Position numbers and translations under genes: made by a program
Source: Synechococcus sp. RSCCF101
GTDB lineage: Bacteria > Cyanobacteriota > Cyanobacteriia > PCC-6307 > Cyanobiaceae
Reading direction: 5' to 3'
DNA: 64,000 nt
Assembly: GCF_008807075.1 (NCBI RefSeq)
Contig: NZ_CP035632.1
Span: forward strand, 434,001-498,000
Notes under the pieces: model-generated
Databases searched by the model: none
Told to the model about the DNA's origin: nothing
The model's input: only the letters and a program-made list of their open reading frames with translations
In this document: positions 43,193 to 51,839 of the stretch, piece by piece
How positions within the stretch are numbered: the stretch's first letter is position 1
How the letters are laid out: each line of letters opens with the position of its first letter

Positions 43193-43630
43193 ATGACTGA
43201 ACAGTGCTGCAACTGTCGGTTCTGGCAGGAGAAAGACGGCAGAAACGGCCAGTCCCACTGCCGCAGACGACCGCCCGTGCTCGTGGCGCATGACTACCAG
43301 GCCGGTCAGACCAATCCGCATGTGATCTGGCTGCAGCCGCAGACCTCCCCCTTCGACTGGTGCGGTGAATGGGAGCCGGCCTCTGAGGCTGCTATCTCAG
43401 CCGCCGATGTTGAGACGAAAAGACTGCAGACGAGCCCTCTGCGCAAGCGCCGGCAGCACAGAGATCATCTCGCTGCGGCTCGCCACCAGCTGATGGCCAG
43501 GAAGGCCGCCGAGGCGGCGAGCGGAGGTCCGGCCGCTCCCTCCCTGCCGGATCCACCCAGTCGCCCGTCCTTCGTGGTCGGAAGTGCCCGCGATCGAGAC
43601 CGGCATCACTGGGACGGCTGGCACGGCTAG
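43193..43630 (+). CDS. Cysteine-rich small protein, probable metal binding
   Basis: 145 residues starting MTEQCCNCRFWQEKDGRNGQ. Four cysteines (CxxC at C5/C8-like CCNC, C in HCRRRPP and C in WCGEW) suggest a zinc or iron-sulfur site near the N-terminus. The rest is a low-complexity basic/proline tail (RKRRQHRDHLAAARHQLMAR). Family not recognised. A GGGGGAGA purine run upstream of the ATG may act as the ribosome binding site. Confidence 0.62.
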   Translation: MTEQCCNCRFWQEKDGRNGQSHCRRRPPVLVAHDYQAGQTNPHVIWLQPQTSPFDWCGEWEPASEAAISAADVETKRLQTSPLRKRRQHRDHLAAARHQLMARKAAEAASGGPAAPSLPDPPSRPSFVVGSARDRDRHHWDGWHG

Positions 43631-43778
43631 ATCTCAGTCCGTGCGCCAGCAGCGAAAGGCCGAGAGTGAATCAACTCTCCCGAAAGCCTTCATGTTTGAG
43701 CCCTCCGAAAAGGCGTAGGACAGAAATGTGCTCAGACCCTGACAGGGTCTTGCTTCTTCCCTCGCTGAGGTGGCCCCC

Positions 43779-44039
43779 ATGCCCTACCTGGCTGAAACAC
43801 TCGCTGCCCGCTACGGCATGCATCGTCCGGGACATCCACCGAAGCTCGCCCTGGTGCACATCGATGCCCACCGTGGCGATGGCTGCACCACTTACAGCGT
43901 TGTGGTGGCGCGCCCCACTCCTGGCCATGCCCGCGCCGGCTTCACGGCACCGGAGTGCGTGTTCATGGGCTCCAGTGATGAGCTCAAGGATTTTGTCTTC
44001 TCTCTCGGTCGATCCAGGCAGGCCACGCGAGCAGCCTGA
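43779..44039 (+). CDS. Small protein, unknown function (intact paralogue of 672-839)
   Basis: 86 residues: MPYLAETLAARYGMHRPGHP, later HIDAHRGDGCTTYSVVVARP, TAPECVFMGSSDELKDFVFS, ending LGRSRQATRAA. ATG at 43779 has GAGG eight bases upstream, better than the GTG at 43770. A degraded copy exists at 672-839, so the family is duplicated. Fold and function unknown. Confidence 0.7.
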   Translation: MPYLAETLAARYGMHRPGHPPKLALVHIDAHRGDGCTTYSVVVARPTPGHARAGFTAPECVFMGSSDELKDFVFSLGRSRQATRAA

Positions 44040-44051
44040 TCACCGATCACC

Positions 44052-44100
44052 GGATTCATGAGCGTGCGGCTGGGGCGGCCAGCCGCACGCTCATGAATCC
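44052..44100. terminator. Long perfect hairpin (22-bp stem)
   Basis: Arms 44052-44073 and 44079-44100 are exact reverse complements (GGATTCATGAGCGTGCGGCT + GG) with loop GGCGG. It lies between convergent genes (stop 44039 and stop 44091), so a bidirectional terminator is likely. Confidence 0.6.
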
Positions 44101-44177
44101 ACCGGAGCGGGACGTGCTGCCAACAGGCAGACGGCAACCACCAGGCAGATGGTCACAAACATCGTGAAGACCATCAT
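44091..44177 (-). CDS. 28-residue single-pass membrane peptide
   Basis: MMVFTMFVTICLVVAVCLLA then ARPAPVDS. GGAGG lies about 12 bases before the ATG (a GTG codon three bases upstream is an alternative). One transmembrane helix. Its stop codon falls inside the right arm of the 44052-44100 hairpin. Similar tiny membrane proteins occur in cyanobacteria, but identity is unknown. Confidence 0.4.
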   Translation of the reverse strand: MMVFTMFVTICLVVAVCLLAARPAPVDS

Positions 44178-44188
44178 CACGATCTCAA

Positions 44189-44617
44189 CCTCCGAAGCAA
44201 CGAACAGCCGATCACCTCGGCCTCCAGGACCGAATCCGGCCTGTACAGCCTGAGGTTCAGATGACTCAGCGGCCGGATCAATGGCGCTGGGTTCGACGCA
44301 TGATCCGAACGTGCGCGCTGTTCACATCCCTCCGAAGCTGATCAGCAGTCTGGAGGTTGATTCAGCGACGCCTGAGTTCCTCTGATGCGTCTCTCTTTTC
44401 ATCATGACAGCCGCAAAACCCGGGCTGACGATGGATTCATGAAGGACCGCAACCATCTTTACAAACGTTATTGACATTGCCGCGCTCGTCCGGCCCGATC
44501 CGGTCCCGGATGCCGTGGGCTCCGGCAGGCAGAATGGAGTTCTCAGCCGGGTGTGAGCGCCCTGCGCGGACCCCATCCCATCCCCACGCCCCATCCGCTG
44601 ACCCCGAGCACCCGACC
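44189..44617. other. Intergenic upstream of the EAL-like gene
   Basis: About 430 bases; no gene. An AT-rich patch around 44455-44480 (TTTACAAACGTTATTGACAT) contains TTGACA-like sequence and may be the promoter of the 44618 gene. A longer reading frame enters from 44471, but those residues look untranslated. Confidence 0.35.
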
Positions 44618-45820
44618 ATGGCTGGAAGGAGATTCAACGTTCTCGTCCTGGTGGACGACGGGCCCCTCTCCAAGCAGATCGACACGACCCTGAGGCGCTG
44701 TGCGTTTGTGGCCCGCCATGGCTACGCCCGTCGCGCCGAGGACGTGCTGCGCAAGCTCCCGAAGGGCTGGGATCTGCTCCTGATCGACCCTGCCACCACC
44801 GATCTCGATCTCGATCCGCTGCTGCGGTCTCTGGCCGGCCAGAGCCGATGCCCCGATCTGGGCCTGCTCACTCCGGACCCGGACGCGGATCTCGGCGCCG
44901 TGATGAGCCTCTGCCACTCCTGCGACATGCAGGTTCTCGGCTCACTGCCCGCACCCTTCACCGATCAGCAGCTGAACGGTCTGCTGCATCCGGCTCCGCC
45001 TCCGGTGCCCTCCTTCACGCCCGTCGCCGCCCCACCGGTTCCCCTCGATGCAGCGCAGATCCGGCAGGGCCTTCGCTCCGATGCCGTGGCTGTGGCCTTC
45101 CAGCCCCAGCTGTTCAGCAAGGGGGGCAAACTGCGGGCCGTGGAGGCCTTCCTGCGCTGGCGTGATCCCAGTGGCGCCATTCAGCCTCCGGTCACCGTGC
45201 TTCCCATCGCCGAGCGCTGCGGCCTGTTGCCCGCCATCAATGATCAGGTGCTGGCCCGTGCCGTGAAGCAACTGGCTGACTGGCACGCCAAGGGCCTGTC
45301 CCTGCGCCTGTGCGTGAAGATGCCCGCCCCGATGCTGCACGGCAAGGAAACGGTCGAAGCGCTGATGACGCTGCTGGAGGACGCGTCGGTGAAGCCATCC
45401 GACATCATCCTCCACATCGAATCGCTGCCGCCCGACCGGAGCCTGGTACCGGTGCAGCAGAAAACACTGAGCGATCTGCACGACGACGGCTTTCTGCTCT
45501 CAGCCCTCTGCCCGATCATCATCCCGAACGACTTCATGCTCTCGCGTCTCTCGCGCGTGGTGTTCGATGAGTACCGCATCGATTTCAGACTGGCCCAATC
45601 GGGAACACTGTCGCATTCGCTGATGCAATCCACCCGGCGCTTCGTGACGGCGGTCCGCGATGCCAGCAAACTCGCTGTTGCCCAGAATCTGGAATCCGAT
45701 GCCGATTACCAGATCGCCATCGATGCGGGCGTCGATGTGGTGCAGGGCTTCTATGTCTCCAAGCCGCTTTTCCCCGCTGAGTTCGAGGCCTGGCACCGCG
45801 CTTCGGTCGCTGTCTCCTGA
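44618..45820 (+). CDS. Degenerate EAL-domain protein with N-terminal receiver-like domain
   Basis: 400 residues from MAGRRFNVLVLVDDGPLSKQ. Residues 1-120 resemble a response-regulator receiver (LLLIDPATTDLD at the phospho-Asp position). From about residue 150 an EAL-like domain follows: VAVAFQPQLFSKGGKLRAVE, EAFLRWRDPSGAIQPPVTVL, and VVQGFYVSKPLFPAEFEAWH. The catalytic motifs are lost: EAL is EAF, the DDFGTGYS metal loop is LSALCPIIIPND, and the ExLK-type positions are changed. Expected to be enzymatically inactive and regulatory. Its 3' end overlaps the convergent PQQ dehydrogenase gene by 70 bp. Confidence 0.82.
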   Translation: MAGRRFNVLVLVDDGPLSKQIDTTLRRCAFVARHGYARRAEDVLRKLPKGWDLLLIDPATTDLDLDPLLRSLAGQSRCPDLGLLTPDPDADLGAVMSLCHSCDMQVLGSLPAPFTDQQLNGLLHPAPPPVPSFTPVAAPPVPLDAAQIRQGLRSDAVAVAFQPQLFSKGGKLRAVEAFLRWRDPSGAIQPPVTVLPIAERCGLLPAINDQVLARAVKQLADWHAKGLSLRLCVKMPAPMLHGKETVEALMTLLEDASVKPSDIILHIESLPPDRSLVPVQQKTLSDLHDDGFLLSALCPIIIPNDFMLSRLSRVVFDEYRIDFRLAQSGTLSHSLMQSTRRFVTAVRDASKLAVAQNLESDADYQIAIDAGVDVVQGFYVSKPLFPAEFEAWHRASVAVS

Positions 45821-47046
45821 TCCGCCTCCCCGGCGACGTCTCCGCCCGCAACCAACCGCAGCAGGCGTCCGTCGTGGCCGCTGTCGGTGAGCACGTAGAG
45901 GCATCCGTCCGGTCCCTCCCGCACATCACGAACCCGCTGCCCGATCCGCAGGGCGCCCAACTCGACCACACTCCCATCACTCAGGCGGCGCAGGTGACGC
46001 ACATCCCGTGACACCAGCCCGCCGGCGAACAGGTCGCCCCGCCAGGCCCGCGTCATGCCGCCACCGTGAACCGCCAGTCCCGATGGTGCGATGGCCGGGG
46101 TCCAGACGTGCTGCGGATCCTGCAGGCCCGGCGCTGATCGCCGGGGTGTGATCTCGGCTCCCGAGTACTCCCGGCTGTGGGTCACCAGGGGCCAGCCATG
46201 GTTGCCGCCCGGGCCGACCCGGTTGAGCTCGTCACCTCCGAGGGCGCCGTGTTCACTCGCCCAGATGGCTCCTGCGCCGGCATCACGGGCCAGCCCCTGG
46301 ATGTTGCGGTGCCCGAGGCTCCAGACCGTCGGCTCGGCCCCCGCGTCTCCCACCAGTGGGTTGTCGGCGGGAATCGAGCCGTCGTCGCGCAGGCGCAGCA
46401 GTTTGCCCAGGGCGCTGCCCTGGTTCTGGGCCTGCTCACGGATCAGTGCCCCATCCAGCGTCAGGGGCGGATTGCCCCCGTCCCCCACCGACATCAGCAG
46501 GGTGCCGTCCTCCAGCCAGAGCAGCCTCGATCCGAAATGCTGGCTGCCCCGCTTCCACTGCGGCACTGCGTAGAGCACCTCCGGTTCGATCAGCCGCGTG
46601 CCCTCGAGGCGGGCCCGGGCCAGGGTGGTGCGGTTCCGTTCGGTGTCGCCCGCGGCGTAGGTGAGGTAGATCCAGCCGTTGCGCTCGAACTGCGGATGCA
46701 CGGCGACCTCCAGGAGGCCGCCCTGGCCCGACGCGAAGACCTCGGGCACGCCACTCACCAGCTCGGGCGTGGCCTGCCCGTGCCGGAACAGCTTCAACGC
46801 CCCGTCACGCTCGCTGATCAGGAGGGCCCCGTCCGGCAGCCAGCTCATGCTCCAGGGATGCCGAAGTCCGCTGACGATCACCTCCGCCTGCAGCGATGCA
46901 GCGTCCGCGGGAGCGGTCCGGGCGTCGGACGGTGTGTAGGGGACCGGCAGCAACTCGACGCCTGCCGGGCGGCTGCAGGCCGGCGCGGCCGTGAGGGCCG
47001 CCAGCAGCATCAGCAGGCCGGCGCCTCTGTGCCAGCTCCGAGTCAC
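45751..47046 (-). CDS. PQQ-dependent sugar dehydrogenase-like lipoprotein
   Basis: 431 residues. A lipobox signal peptide (LLMLLAALTAAPACS, Cys lipid-modified) precedes a six-bladed beta-propeller of the glucose/sorbosone dehydrogenase family: GLRHPWSMSWLPDGALLISE, GLLEVAVHPQFERNGWIYLT, LLMSVGDGGNPP, VWSLGHRNIQGLARDAGAGA, WASEHGALGGDELNRVGPGG NHGWP. Periplasmic oxidation of an aldose sugar is likely; PQQ supply is uncertain. Its start overlaps the GGDEF/EAL gene stop by 4 bp. Confidence 0.9.
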   Translation of the reverse strand: MTRSWHRGAGLLMLLAALTAAPACSRPAGVELLPVPYTPSDARTAPADAASLQAEVIVSGLRHPWSMSWLPDGALLISERDGALKLFRHGQATPELVSGVPEVFASGQGGLLEVAVHPQFERNGWIYLTYAAGDTERNRTTLARARLEGTRLIEPEVLYAVPQWKRGSQHFGSRLLWLEDGTLLMSVGDGGNPPLTLDGALIREQAQNQGSALGKLLRLRDDGSIPADNPLVGDAGAEPTVWSLGHRNIQGLARDAGAGAIWASEHGALGGDELNRVGPGGNHGWPLVTHSREYSGAEITPRRSAPGLQDPQHVWTPAIAPSGLAVHGGGMTRAWRGDLFAGGLVSRDVRHLRRLSDGSVVELGALRIGQRVRDVREGPDGCLYVLTDSGHDGRLLRLVAGGDVAGEADQETATEARCQASNSAGKSGLET

Positions 47047-49475
47047 CGGTGGCTCGCCATGAACTCAGGGATGGCCTCAGCGGGGAGGGGGCGGCTGAAC
47101 CAGTGCCCCTGGCCCAAGTGGCAACCGCGCTGCCGGAGAAAGGCTTCCTGCTCAGTGCGCTCGATTCCTTCGGCGATGATCTCGAGATTCATGGCATGGC
47201 CCAGGGAGATGATCGCTTCGGCGATGGCGATGTCGTCCGGATCATCGGGCAGGTCGCGCACGAAGGATTGATCAAGCTTCAGGCGATTGATCGGTAGCTT
47301 CTTCAGCATGCCAAGGGATGAATAGCCGGTTCCGAAGTCATCCACGGAGACCATCACCCCGGTTGCACGCACCTGATCCAGCTGGGCGATGCTGCGGTCG
47401 GGCTGTTTCATGATTGATGATTCCGTGATCTCGATCTCCAGCTGATCGGCCGGAAATCCCGTGGCGGAGACCACCATCGCCAGGTCCTCGGCGAAGCTGC
47501 TGCGCAGCAGCTCCGGTGTGGCCACATTCACGGCCATGTGTCCGATCGCCAGCCCGGCCTCCAGCCAGGCTCTGCCATCCCGGCAGGCCTGTTCCAGCAC
47601 CCACCGACCGATGGGGCGGATCAGGCCGCTCCGCTCGGCGAAGGGGATGAAGCGCGACGGTGCGATCACACCGTTCTGGGGATGGCGCCAGCGCAGCAGG
47701 GCTTCCATGCCGCTGACCCGCCGCGACTGCAGATCGAACTGGGGTTGATAGACGAGGAACAGTTCCTGCCGATCCAGCGCCTGCTTGAGCCCCGTTTCGA
47801 GAAACACATGCTCAAATGCCTCGGCCGTGAACTCGGAGGAATAGAAGAGCACGGTGTTGCGGCCTTCATCCTTCGCCTTGTACATCGCCGCATCGGCATT
47901 GGCCAGCAGGCTGGACACGTCTGCCCCGTCGGCCGGATAGAAGCTCAGCCCCATGCTCGCGGTGATGCTGATCGAGATCCCATTCACCGTGTAGGGGTGT
48001 TGAAAGGCCGCCAGCAGATCGTCCACCACAGCTCTGGCCGCCTCACGAGAGCTGACGTTCTCCAGCAGCACCACGAATTCATCGCCGCTGATCCGGGCCA
48101 GGGTGTCACTGGCGCGGACCCGCTGACGGATGCGGGCGGTGATCTCGATCAGCAGCTCATCGCCGGTGCTGTGGCCCAGGCTGTCGTTGATGTGCTTGAA
48201 GCGGTCGAGATCGATGAACAGCACCGCCAGGCTGCTGCCGGCGCGACGGCATCGCTCGATGCTGTGCTGCAGCCGCGAGGTGAACAGCGTGCGATTCGGC
48301 AGATCGGTGAGGGGATCGTGGTGCGCCAGATGATTCAGCCGCTCCTGGTGCTGTTTGAGCAGGCTGATGTCCGAGAACACGCCCACATAGCCGCTGGGCT
48401 GCTCAGCCTCATCCACAACGGTGCTGATGGTCAGCAGTTCAGGAAAGATGGCGCCGTCTTTGGAGCGGTTCCAGATCTCACCATGCCAGTGGCCCTGCTG
48501 CTGCACCTCCTGCCACATGGCCTCGTAGAAGCGGGCGTCGTGACGACCGGATCGCAGCAGGTTGGGATTGCGGCCGATCACCTCCTCCCGGCTGTAGCCG
48601 GTCACTCTGGAGAAGGCGTCGTTCACATCCAGGATGCTGCCGTTGAGATCGGTGATGATCACCCCTTCGGCGGTGGATTCGAACACGGCAGCGGCCTGCT
48701 GCAGGCGGCGCTGATCCTGGCGGGCCCGAGTCACATCCCTGGCCACGATGAAGATCAGGTCGTGCTCGACTCGGGCCTCCGCTGACCAGGTCAACTGATG
48801 CAGGGCCCCGCCCGCGTCCCTGACCCGACAGTCCAGCTCCATCGTGGTCCCCTCGCGCTGGCAGCTGCGGAACCGCTCAAGGAACAGCGTCCGGTCGATG
48901 GGATCGATCAGGTCGGTGGCCGCACGGCCGAGCAACGCCGCGGGCTGCAGCCCCAGCACCCGGGCCCAGGCCGGATTGGCGCGCTGGATGCGCCAGTCGA
49001 GGTCGGTGATCAGGTTGAGCGTGTTGGCCTGCTCGAAGAACTGGTTGAGCGCCAGCTGGTCCTGCCGTTCCCGGGTCACATCGATGATCACGCTGTCCCA
49101 GGCGGTGCCACCATCCGCCAGGCGCCTGGGTGTGCCGGTGCCGCTGACCCATTTGATCTGCCCCGAGGGGGTGCGCATGCGCCACTCGTGTCTCCAGAAC
49201 TCCAGCGTGTCGGCCGATCGCTGCACCGACTCGGCGAGCCCCTTCACATCGTCGGCCAGCACCTGGCTCGACAGCGCGGAGGCATCGTCCACCACATCGC
49301 TGGCGGGAATCTCCCAGAGATCGATGCAGCCCTTGCTCATGTAGCTGACGGTGTCCGTACCGTCGGTATTGAGCACATATTGAAAAATGGCCCCCGGGAT
49401 GCCGTTCGCGAAGCGGCGGAAGCGATGCTCCGCCTCCTGCAATGAATCGCTGTAGACCTCGGCCCGGTCCTGCAT
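47043..49475 (-). CDS. PAS-GGDEF-EAL cyclic-di-GMP signalling protein
   Basis: 810 residues. Two or three PAS domains (about 1-390; RITGYSREEVIGRNPNLLRS, with a PAC-like YVGVFSDISLLKQHQERLNH) sense a ligand or redox state. The GGDEF domain has the SGDEF variant (LARISGDEFVVLLENVS) and may be an active cyclase. The EAL domain has SGMEALLRWRHPQNGVIAPS, VSVDDFGTGYSSLGMLKKLP and AEGIERTEQEAFLRQRGC, all catalytic residues present, so phosphodiesterase activity is likely. ATGA-coupled upstream partner of the PQQ gene. Confidence 0.93.
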   Translation of the reverse strand: MQDRAEVYSDSLQEAEHRFRRFANGIPGAIFQYVLNTDGTDTVSYMSKGCIDLWEIPASDVVDDASALSSQVLADDVKGLAESVQRSADTLEFWRHEWRMRTPSGQIKWVSGTGTPRRLADGGTAWDSVIIDVTRERQDQLALNQFFEQANTLNLITDLDWRIQRANPAWARVLGLQPAALLGRAATDLIDPIDRTLFLERFRSCQREGTTMELDCRVRDAGGALHQLTWSAEARVEHDLIFIVARDVTRARQDQRRLQQAAAVFESTAEGVIITDLNGSILDVNDAFSRVTGYSREEVIGRNPNLLRSGRHDARFYEAMWQEVQQQGHWHGEIWNRSKDGAIFPELLTISTVVDEAEQPSGYVGVFSDISLLKQHQERLNHLAHHDPLTDLPNRTLFTSRLQHSIERCRRAGSSLAVLFIDLDRFKHINDSLGHSTGDELLIEITARIRQRVRASDTLARISGDEFVVLLENVSSREAARAVVDDLLAAFQHPYTVNGISISITASMGLSFYPADGADVSSLLANADAAMYKAKDEGRNTVLFYSSEFTAEAFEHVFLETGLKQALDRQELFLVYQPQFDLQSRRVSGMEALLRWRHPQNGVIAPSRFIPFAERSGLIRPIGRWVLEQACRDGRAWLEAGLAIGHMAVNVATPELLRSSFAEDLAMVVSATGFPADQLEIEITESSIMKQPDRSIAQLDQVRATGVMVSVDDFGTGYSSLGMLKKLPINRLKLDQSFVRDLPDDPDDIAIAEAIISLGHAMNLEIIAEGIERTEQEAFLRQRGCHLGQGHWFSRPLPAEAIPEFMASHR

Positions 49476-49667
49476 GACGATGATTCGGTTGCACGGCGCG
49501 GCCTGACGGTGTCGGTCGCGCGGCGGACTGCCTCCTGCTCAGGCTAGATCTCCGTTTCGGCTCTGACAGCCGTGGTCTGGCTGCTCAGCGGCCTCCTCGG
49601 CCGACCGCTGTGAGGCGCCGGGACCCACGCCGCGCTAAATCTGAAGAGAACCTGAAGGGCTTGAGTC

Positions 49668-49817
49668 ATGGTCATCTCCCGCCAGCCCAATCTCCACGTC
49701 GTCTACCTCGACAAGCAGCCCTACGCGCTCTGTCACGACCGCAGCGAAGCGCTCCGTGTCACGGCCGGGCTGCTCAAGGACCACCACGCCAAACGCATCG
49801 CCCTGCTGCACGCCTGA
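49668..49817 (+). CDS. 49-residue protein, paralogue of 35949-36098
   Basis: MVISRQPNLHVVYLDKQPYA then LCHDRSEALRVTAGLLKDHH and AKRIALLHA. About two thirds identical to the protein at 35949-36098 over the full 49 residues with no gaps. Starts at the ATG after TTGAGTC. Unknown function; the two copies are 13.6 kb apart. Confidence 0.72.
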   Translation: MVISRQPNLHVVYLDKQPYALCHDRSEALRVTAGLLKDHHAKRIALLHA

Positions 49818-49845
49818 GGGACCCTTCCCAGCCGCCTGCCCCGAT

Positions 49846-50295
49846 TCAGAGGGCCAGCAGGTCCGCCACATGCCGGTCTTCGGCATCGATCAGTGAGGCC
49901 AGGATCACCCTGCCGCCCAGGTCATGCACCCGCTCTTGCAGCTCACTGAAATCCGCTCGGCTGAGCAGCAGGTAGATCAGGGAACTGTCCGGCTGCATCA
50001 GGGCGTCGATGGCCTGGCAGGTCGTCAGGTTGATGCCCACCCTGCCCAGGGCGGTCTTGTCGTCCTTCTCGTGGATGGTGCTGATCAGTTCACCCCAGAG
50101 CCGGGTGCGATGGCCGGTGATGGCGCCGATGATGTCGGCATAGGGCTTGATGCGCAGCTTGCCTGATCGGTCGCGGGTCACCACCACCGCGTCTTCGAGG
50201 AAGGCCAGGGCGTCGTTGTTGGCCTTGAGAGCGTCCAGCATCACCTCATCGGCCCGGTGACGCCCGGCAAAGCCCACAACAACCAGCTGATTCAT
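49846..50295 (-). CDS. DUF1269-family protein
   Basis: 149 residues: MNQLVVVGFAGRHRADEVML, then FLEDAVVVTRDRSGKLRIKP with the typical acidic/basic pair, and LWGELISTIHEKDDKTALGR. C-terminal half LLLSRADFSELQERVHDLGG RVILASL. DUF1269 proteins are cyanobacterial/actinobacterial and often membrane-associated; the usual glycine-rich hydrophobic segment is weak here. Function unknown. Confidence 0.82.
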   Translation of the reverse strand: MNQLVVVGFAGRHRADEVMLDALKANNDALAFLEDAVVVTRDRSGKLRIKPYADIIGAITGHRTRLWGELISTIHEKDDKTALGRVGINLTTCQAIDALMQPDSSLIYLLLSRADFSELQERVHDLGGRVILASLIDAEDRHVADLLAL

Positions 50296-50337
50296 CCTGC
50301 TGCCCCTCCTGTTGCTGGGCTGACCGTAGCCGGCGCT

Positions 50338-50721
50338 TCAGGGGCTGAGGCTGAGCAGGAGGATGAGGCCGCTGCTCAGCAGCAGGCTGGCGAAGGTGCA
50401 GGCCATGCCGACCACCCTCTGGCGGATGCGCTCCGCCCGCCTGGAGACCGCCAGCGCATGCACCACCCGGCCGATCAGCAGCAGGGCGCCATCCACCAGC
50501 AGCACTGCGGTGGCCGCTCCCAGTTGCTCACAGGCCATCAGCAGCAGCAGGCCGAACGGCGCGTATTCAGCACAGTTGGCATGGGCCCGGATCGCCCGCT
50601 GCAGGTCGACCCGATCGCCGTCGCCGAGGGCCACCCGGAAGCGGTTGCGCAGGCGGATCGTGCGCAGGCTCAGCACCACGAACAGCAGGGCGATGGCTGC
50701 GGCGAAGAGAGGCCAGATCAT
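50338..50721 (-). CDS. MAPEG-family membrane protein
   Basis: 127 residues, four hydrophobic helices. ALGDGDRVDLQRAIRAHANC then AEYAPFGLLLLMACEQLGAA is the MAPEG signature (RAHANxxEY). These glutathione-transferase-like membrane enzymes act on eicosanoid or peroxide substrates; in bacteria the role is unknown. Located among small stress-type genes. Confidence 0.85.
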   Translation of the reverse strand: MIWPLFAAAIALLFVVLSLRTIRLRNRFRVALGDGDRVDLQRAIRAHANCAEYAPFGLLLLMACEQLGAATAVLLVDGALLLIGRVVHALAVSRRAERIRQRVVGMACTFASLLLSSGLILLLSLSP

Positions 50722-50733
50722 GAGGTTCCGCTG

Positions 50734-51108
50734 TCAGGCCTGTGAGTACAGCCCGAAGGGATTGCCCTCGGTGTCCTCGCAGATGGCGATGCAGCCGTAG
50801 TGACCCACCCGGCGCTTGCTGCGCAGCACCCTGCCTCCTGCCGGTTCGACCCGTCCCTCCTCAACGGAGCAGTCGTCGCACTGGAAGTAGACCAGCGTTC
50901 CTCCAGGCCCCGGTGGCATCTGGGGCATCAGGGTCAGGGCACCACCCGCGCCCACCTGATCGTCCCGCATCGGGAAGGCCCAGTAGTCCGGCACCTCCTC
51001 GGTGGGCATGTTGGTGAGGCTCACTCCCAGCACCGTTTCGTAAAAGCGGCGGGCCCTGGCCATGTCGCTCACGCCGAGTTCAAACCAGCTGACGGGGTTG
51101 CCGGGCAT
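50734..51108 (-). CDS. VOC/glyoxalase-fold protein
   Basis: 124 residues: SWFELGVSDMARARRFYETV, GAGGALTLMPQMPPGPGGTL VYFQC and RRVGHYGCIAICEDTEGNPF, the paired betaalphabetabetabeta units of the vicinal-oxygen-chelate superfamily. Metal ligand positions (H/E) are partly retained. It ends GLYSQA, as in YdcJ/Glo_EDI_BRP-like proteins. Substrate unknown. Confidence 0.88.
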   Translation of the reverse strand: MPGNPVSWFELGVSDMARARRFYETVLGVSLTNMPTEEVPDYWAFPMRDDQVGAGGALTLMPQMPPGPGGTLVYFQCDDCSVEEGRVEPAGGRVLRSKRRVGHYGCIAICEDTEGNPFGLYSQA

Positions 51109-51146
51109 GGACCGATCCGATCAAGGATGGGTTCAGGCTATGGCGT

Positions 51147-51212
51147 TCAGAGCAGCAGGCTGAGCACCGACATGCCGAAGCCGAAGCCAAGAACGAGTGT
51201 GATCGGATCCAT
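51147..51212 (-). CDS. Putative 21-residue hydrophobic peptide
   Basis: MDPITLVLGFGFGMSVLSLL + L. Compare with the 40-residue frame at 52815-52937, which starts MDPLSLFLVSSFGFSLLCGC. No strong ribosome binding site. Could be a real membrane mini-protein or chance. Confidence 0.25.
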   Translation of the reverse strand: MDPITLVLGFGFGMSVLSLLL

Positions 51213-51327
51213 GGAGCTGTCTGCTGCACCAAGGGCATCGTCAACCCGTGAGCACCACCAGAGCTGTGATCGACACCGCCCCCAGCCGTGATCCTGCTCA
51301 CACCGGGAGCCTGCGGTTAGCTTGCCC

Positions 51328-51786
51328 GTGAGCGCAGCGGCCGCGGTGACACAGCCTTCGTCGGTGGCCGGACTCGCCCGCGCGATTCAGCTCTCGGTGG
51401 CTCCGGTGTTCCTGCTCACCGGCATCGCCGGCCTTCTGAACCTCTTCACCGGACGCCTGACGCGCATCGTCGATCGCGCCAGAAACCTGCAGAACGCTCT
51501 GGACCGCCCCGAGGTGGTGGATCGGGCCCGGATGGAGGCCGCCCTGCAGGTGCAGCGGCGCCGCACGTTTCTGATCAACCGGGCCATCCTCTGCACCGGG
51601 ATCACCGCTCTGCTGGTGGCCGGCGTGGTGGCGGTGCTGTTCATCAGCGCCGTGGCGGCCCTGGACCTGGCGGTGATCGTGGTTCCGGTGTTCGTGCTGG
51701 CGATGCTGTCGCTGATTTCCGGTCTGGTGCTCTTTCTGCTGGAGGTGCAGATGGCGATTCGCCAGAACCCGCATCGCTATTACTGA
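51328..51786 (+). CDS. DUF2721-family membrane protein
   Basis: 152 residues from the GTG at 51328 (a TTG two codons upstream is alternative). Three hydrophobic segments (RAIQLSVAPVFLLTGIAGLL; INRAILCTGITALLVAGVVA; IVVPVFVLAMLSLISGLVLF). The cytoplasmic RLTRIVDRARNLQNAL and RRRTFLIN motifs are diagnostic of DUF2721. Function unknown. Confidence 0.85.
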   Translation: MSAAAAVTQPSSVAGLARAIQLSVAPVFLLTGIAGLLNLFTGRLTRIVDRARNLQNALDRPEVVDRARMEAALQVQRRRTFLINRAILCTGITALLVAGVVAVLFISAVAALDLAVIVVPVFVLAMLSLISGLVLFLLEVQMAIRQNPHRYY

Positions 51787-51839
51787 CGCACGCCGGACCC
51801 ACCGCGTTTGTACCGTCGCAGAAACGCGGGATCAAACCG

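Noticed and set aside
47538-48785. 415-codon plus-strand frame opposite the PAS-GGDEF-EAL gene
   Set aside because: Composition typical of antisense frames; the minus strand has full PAS, GGDEF and EAL motifs.
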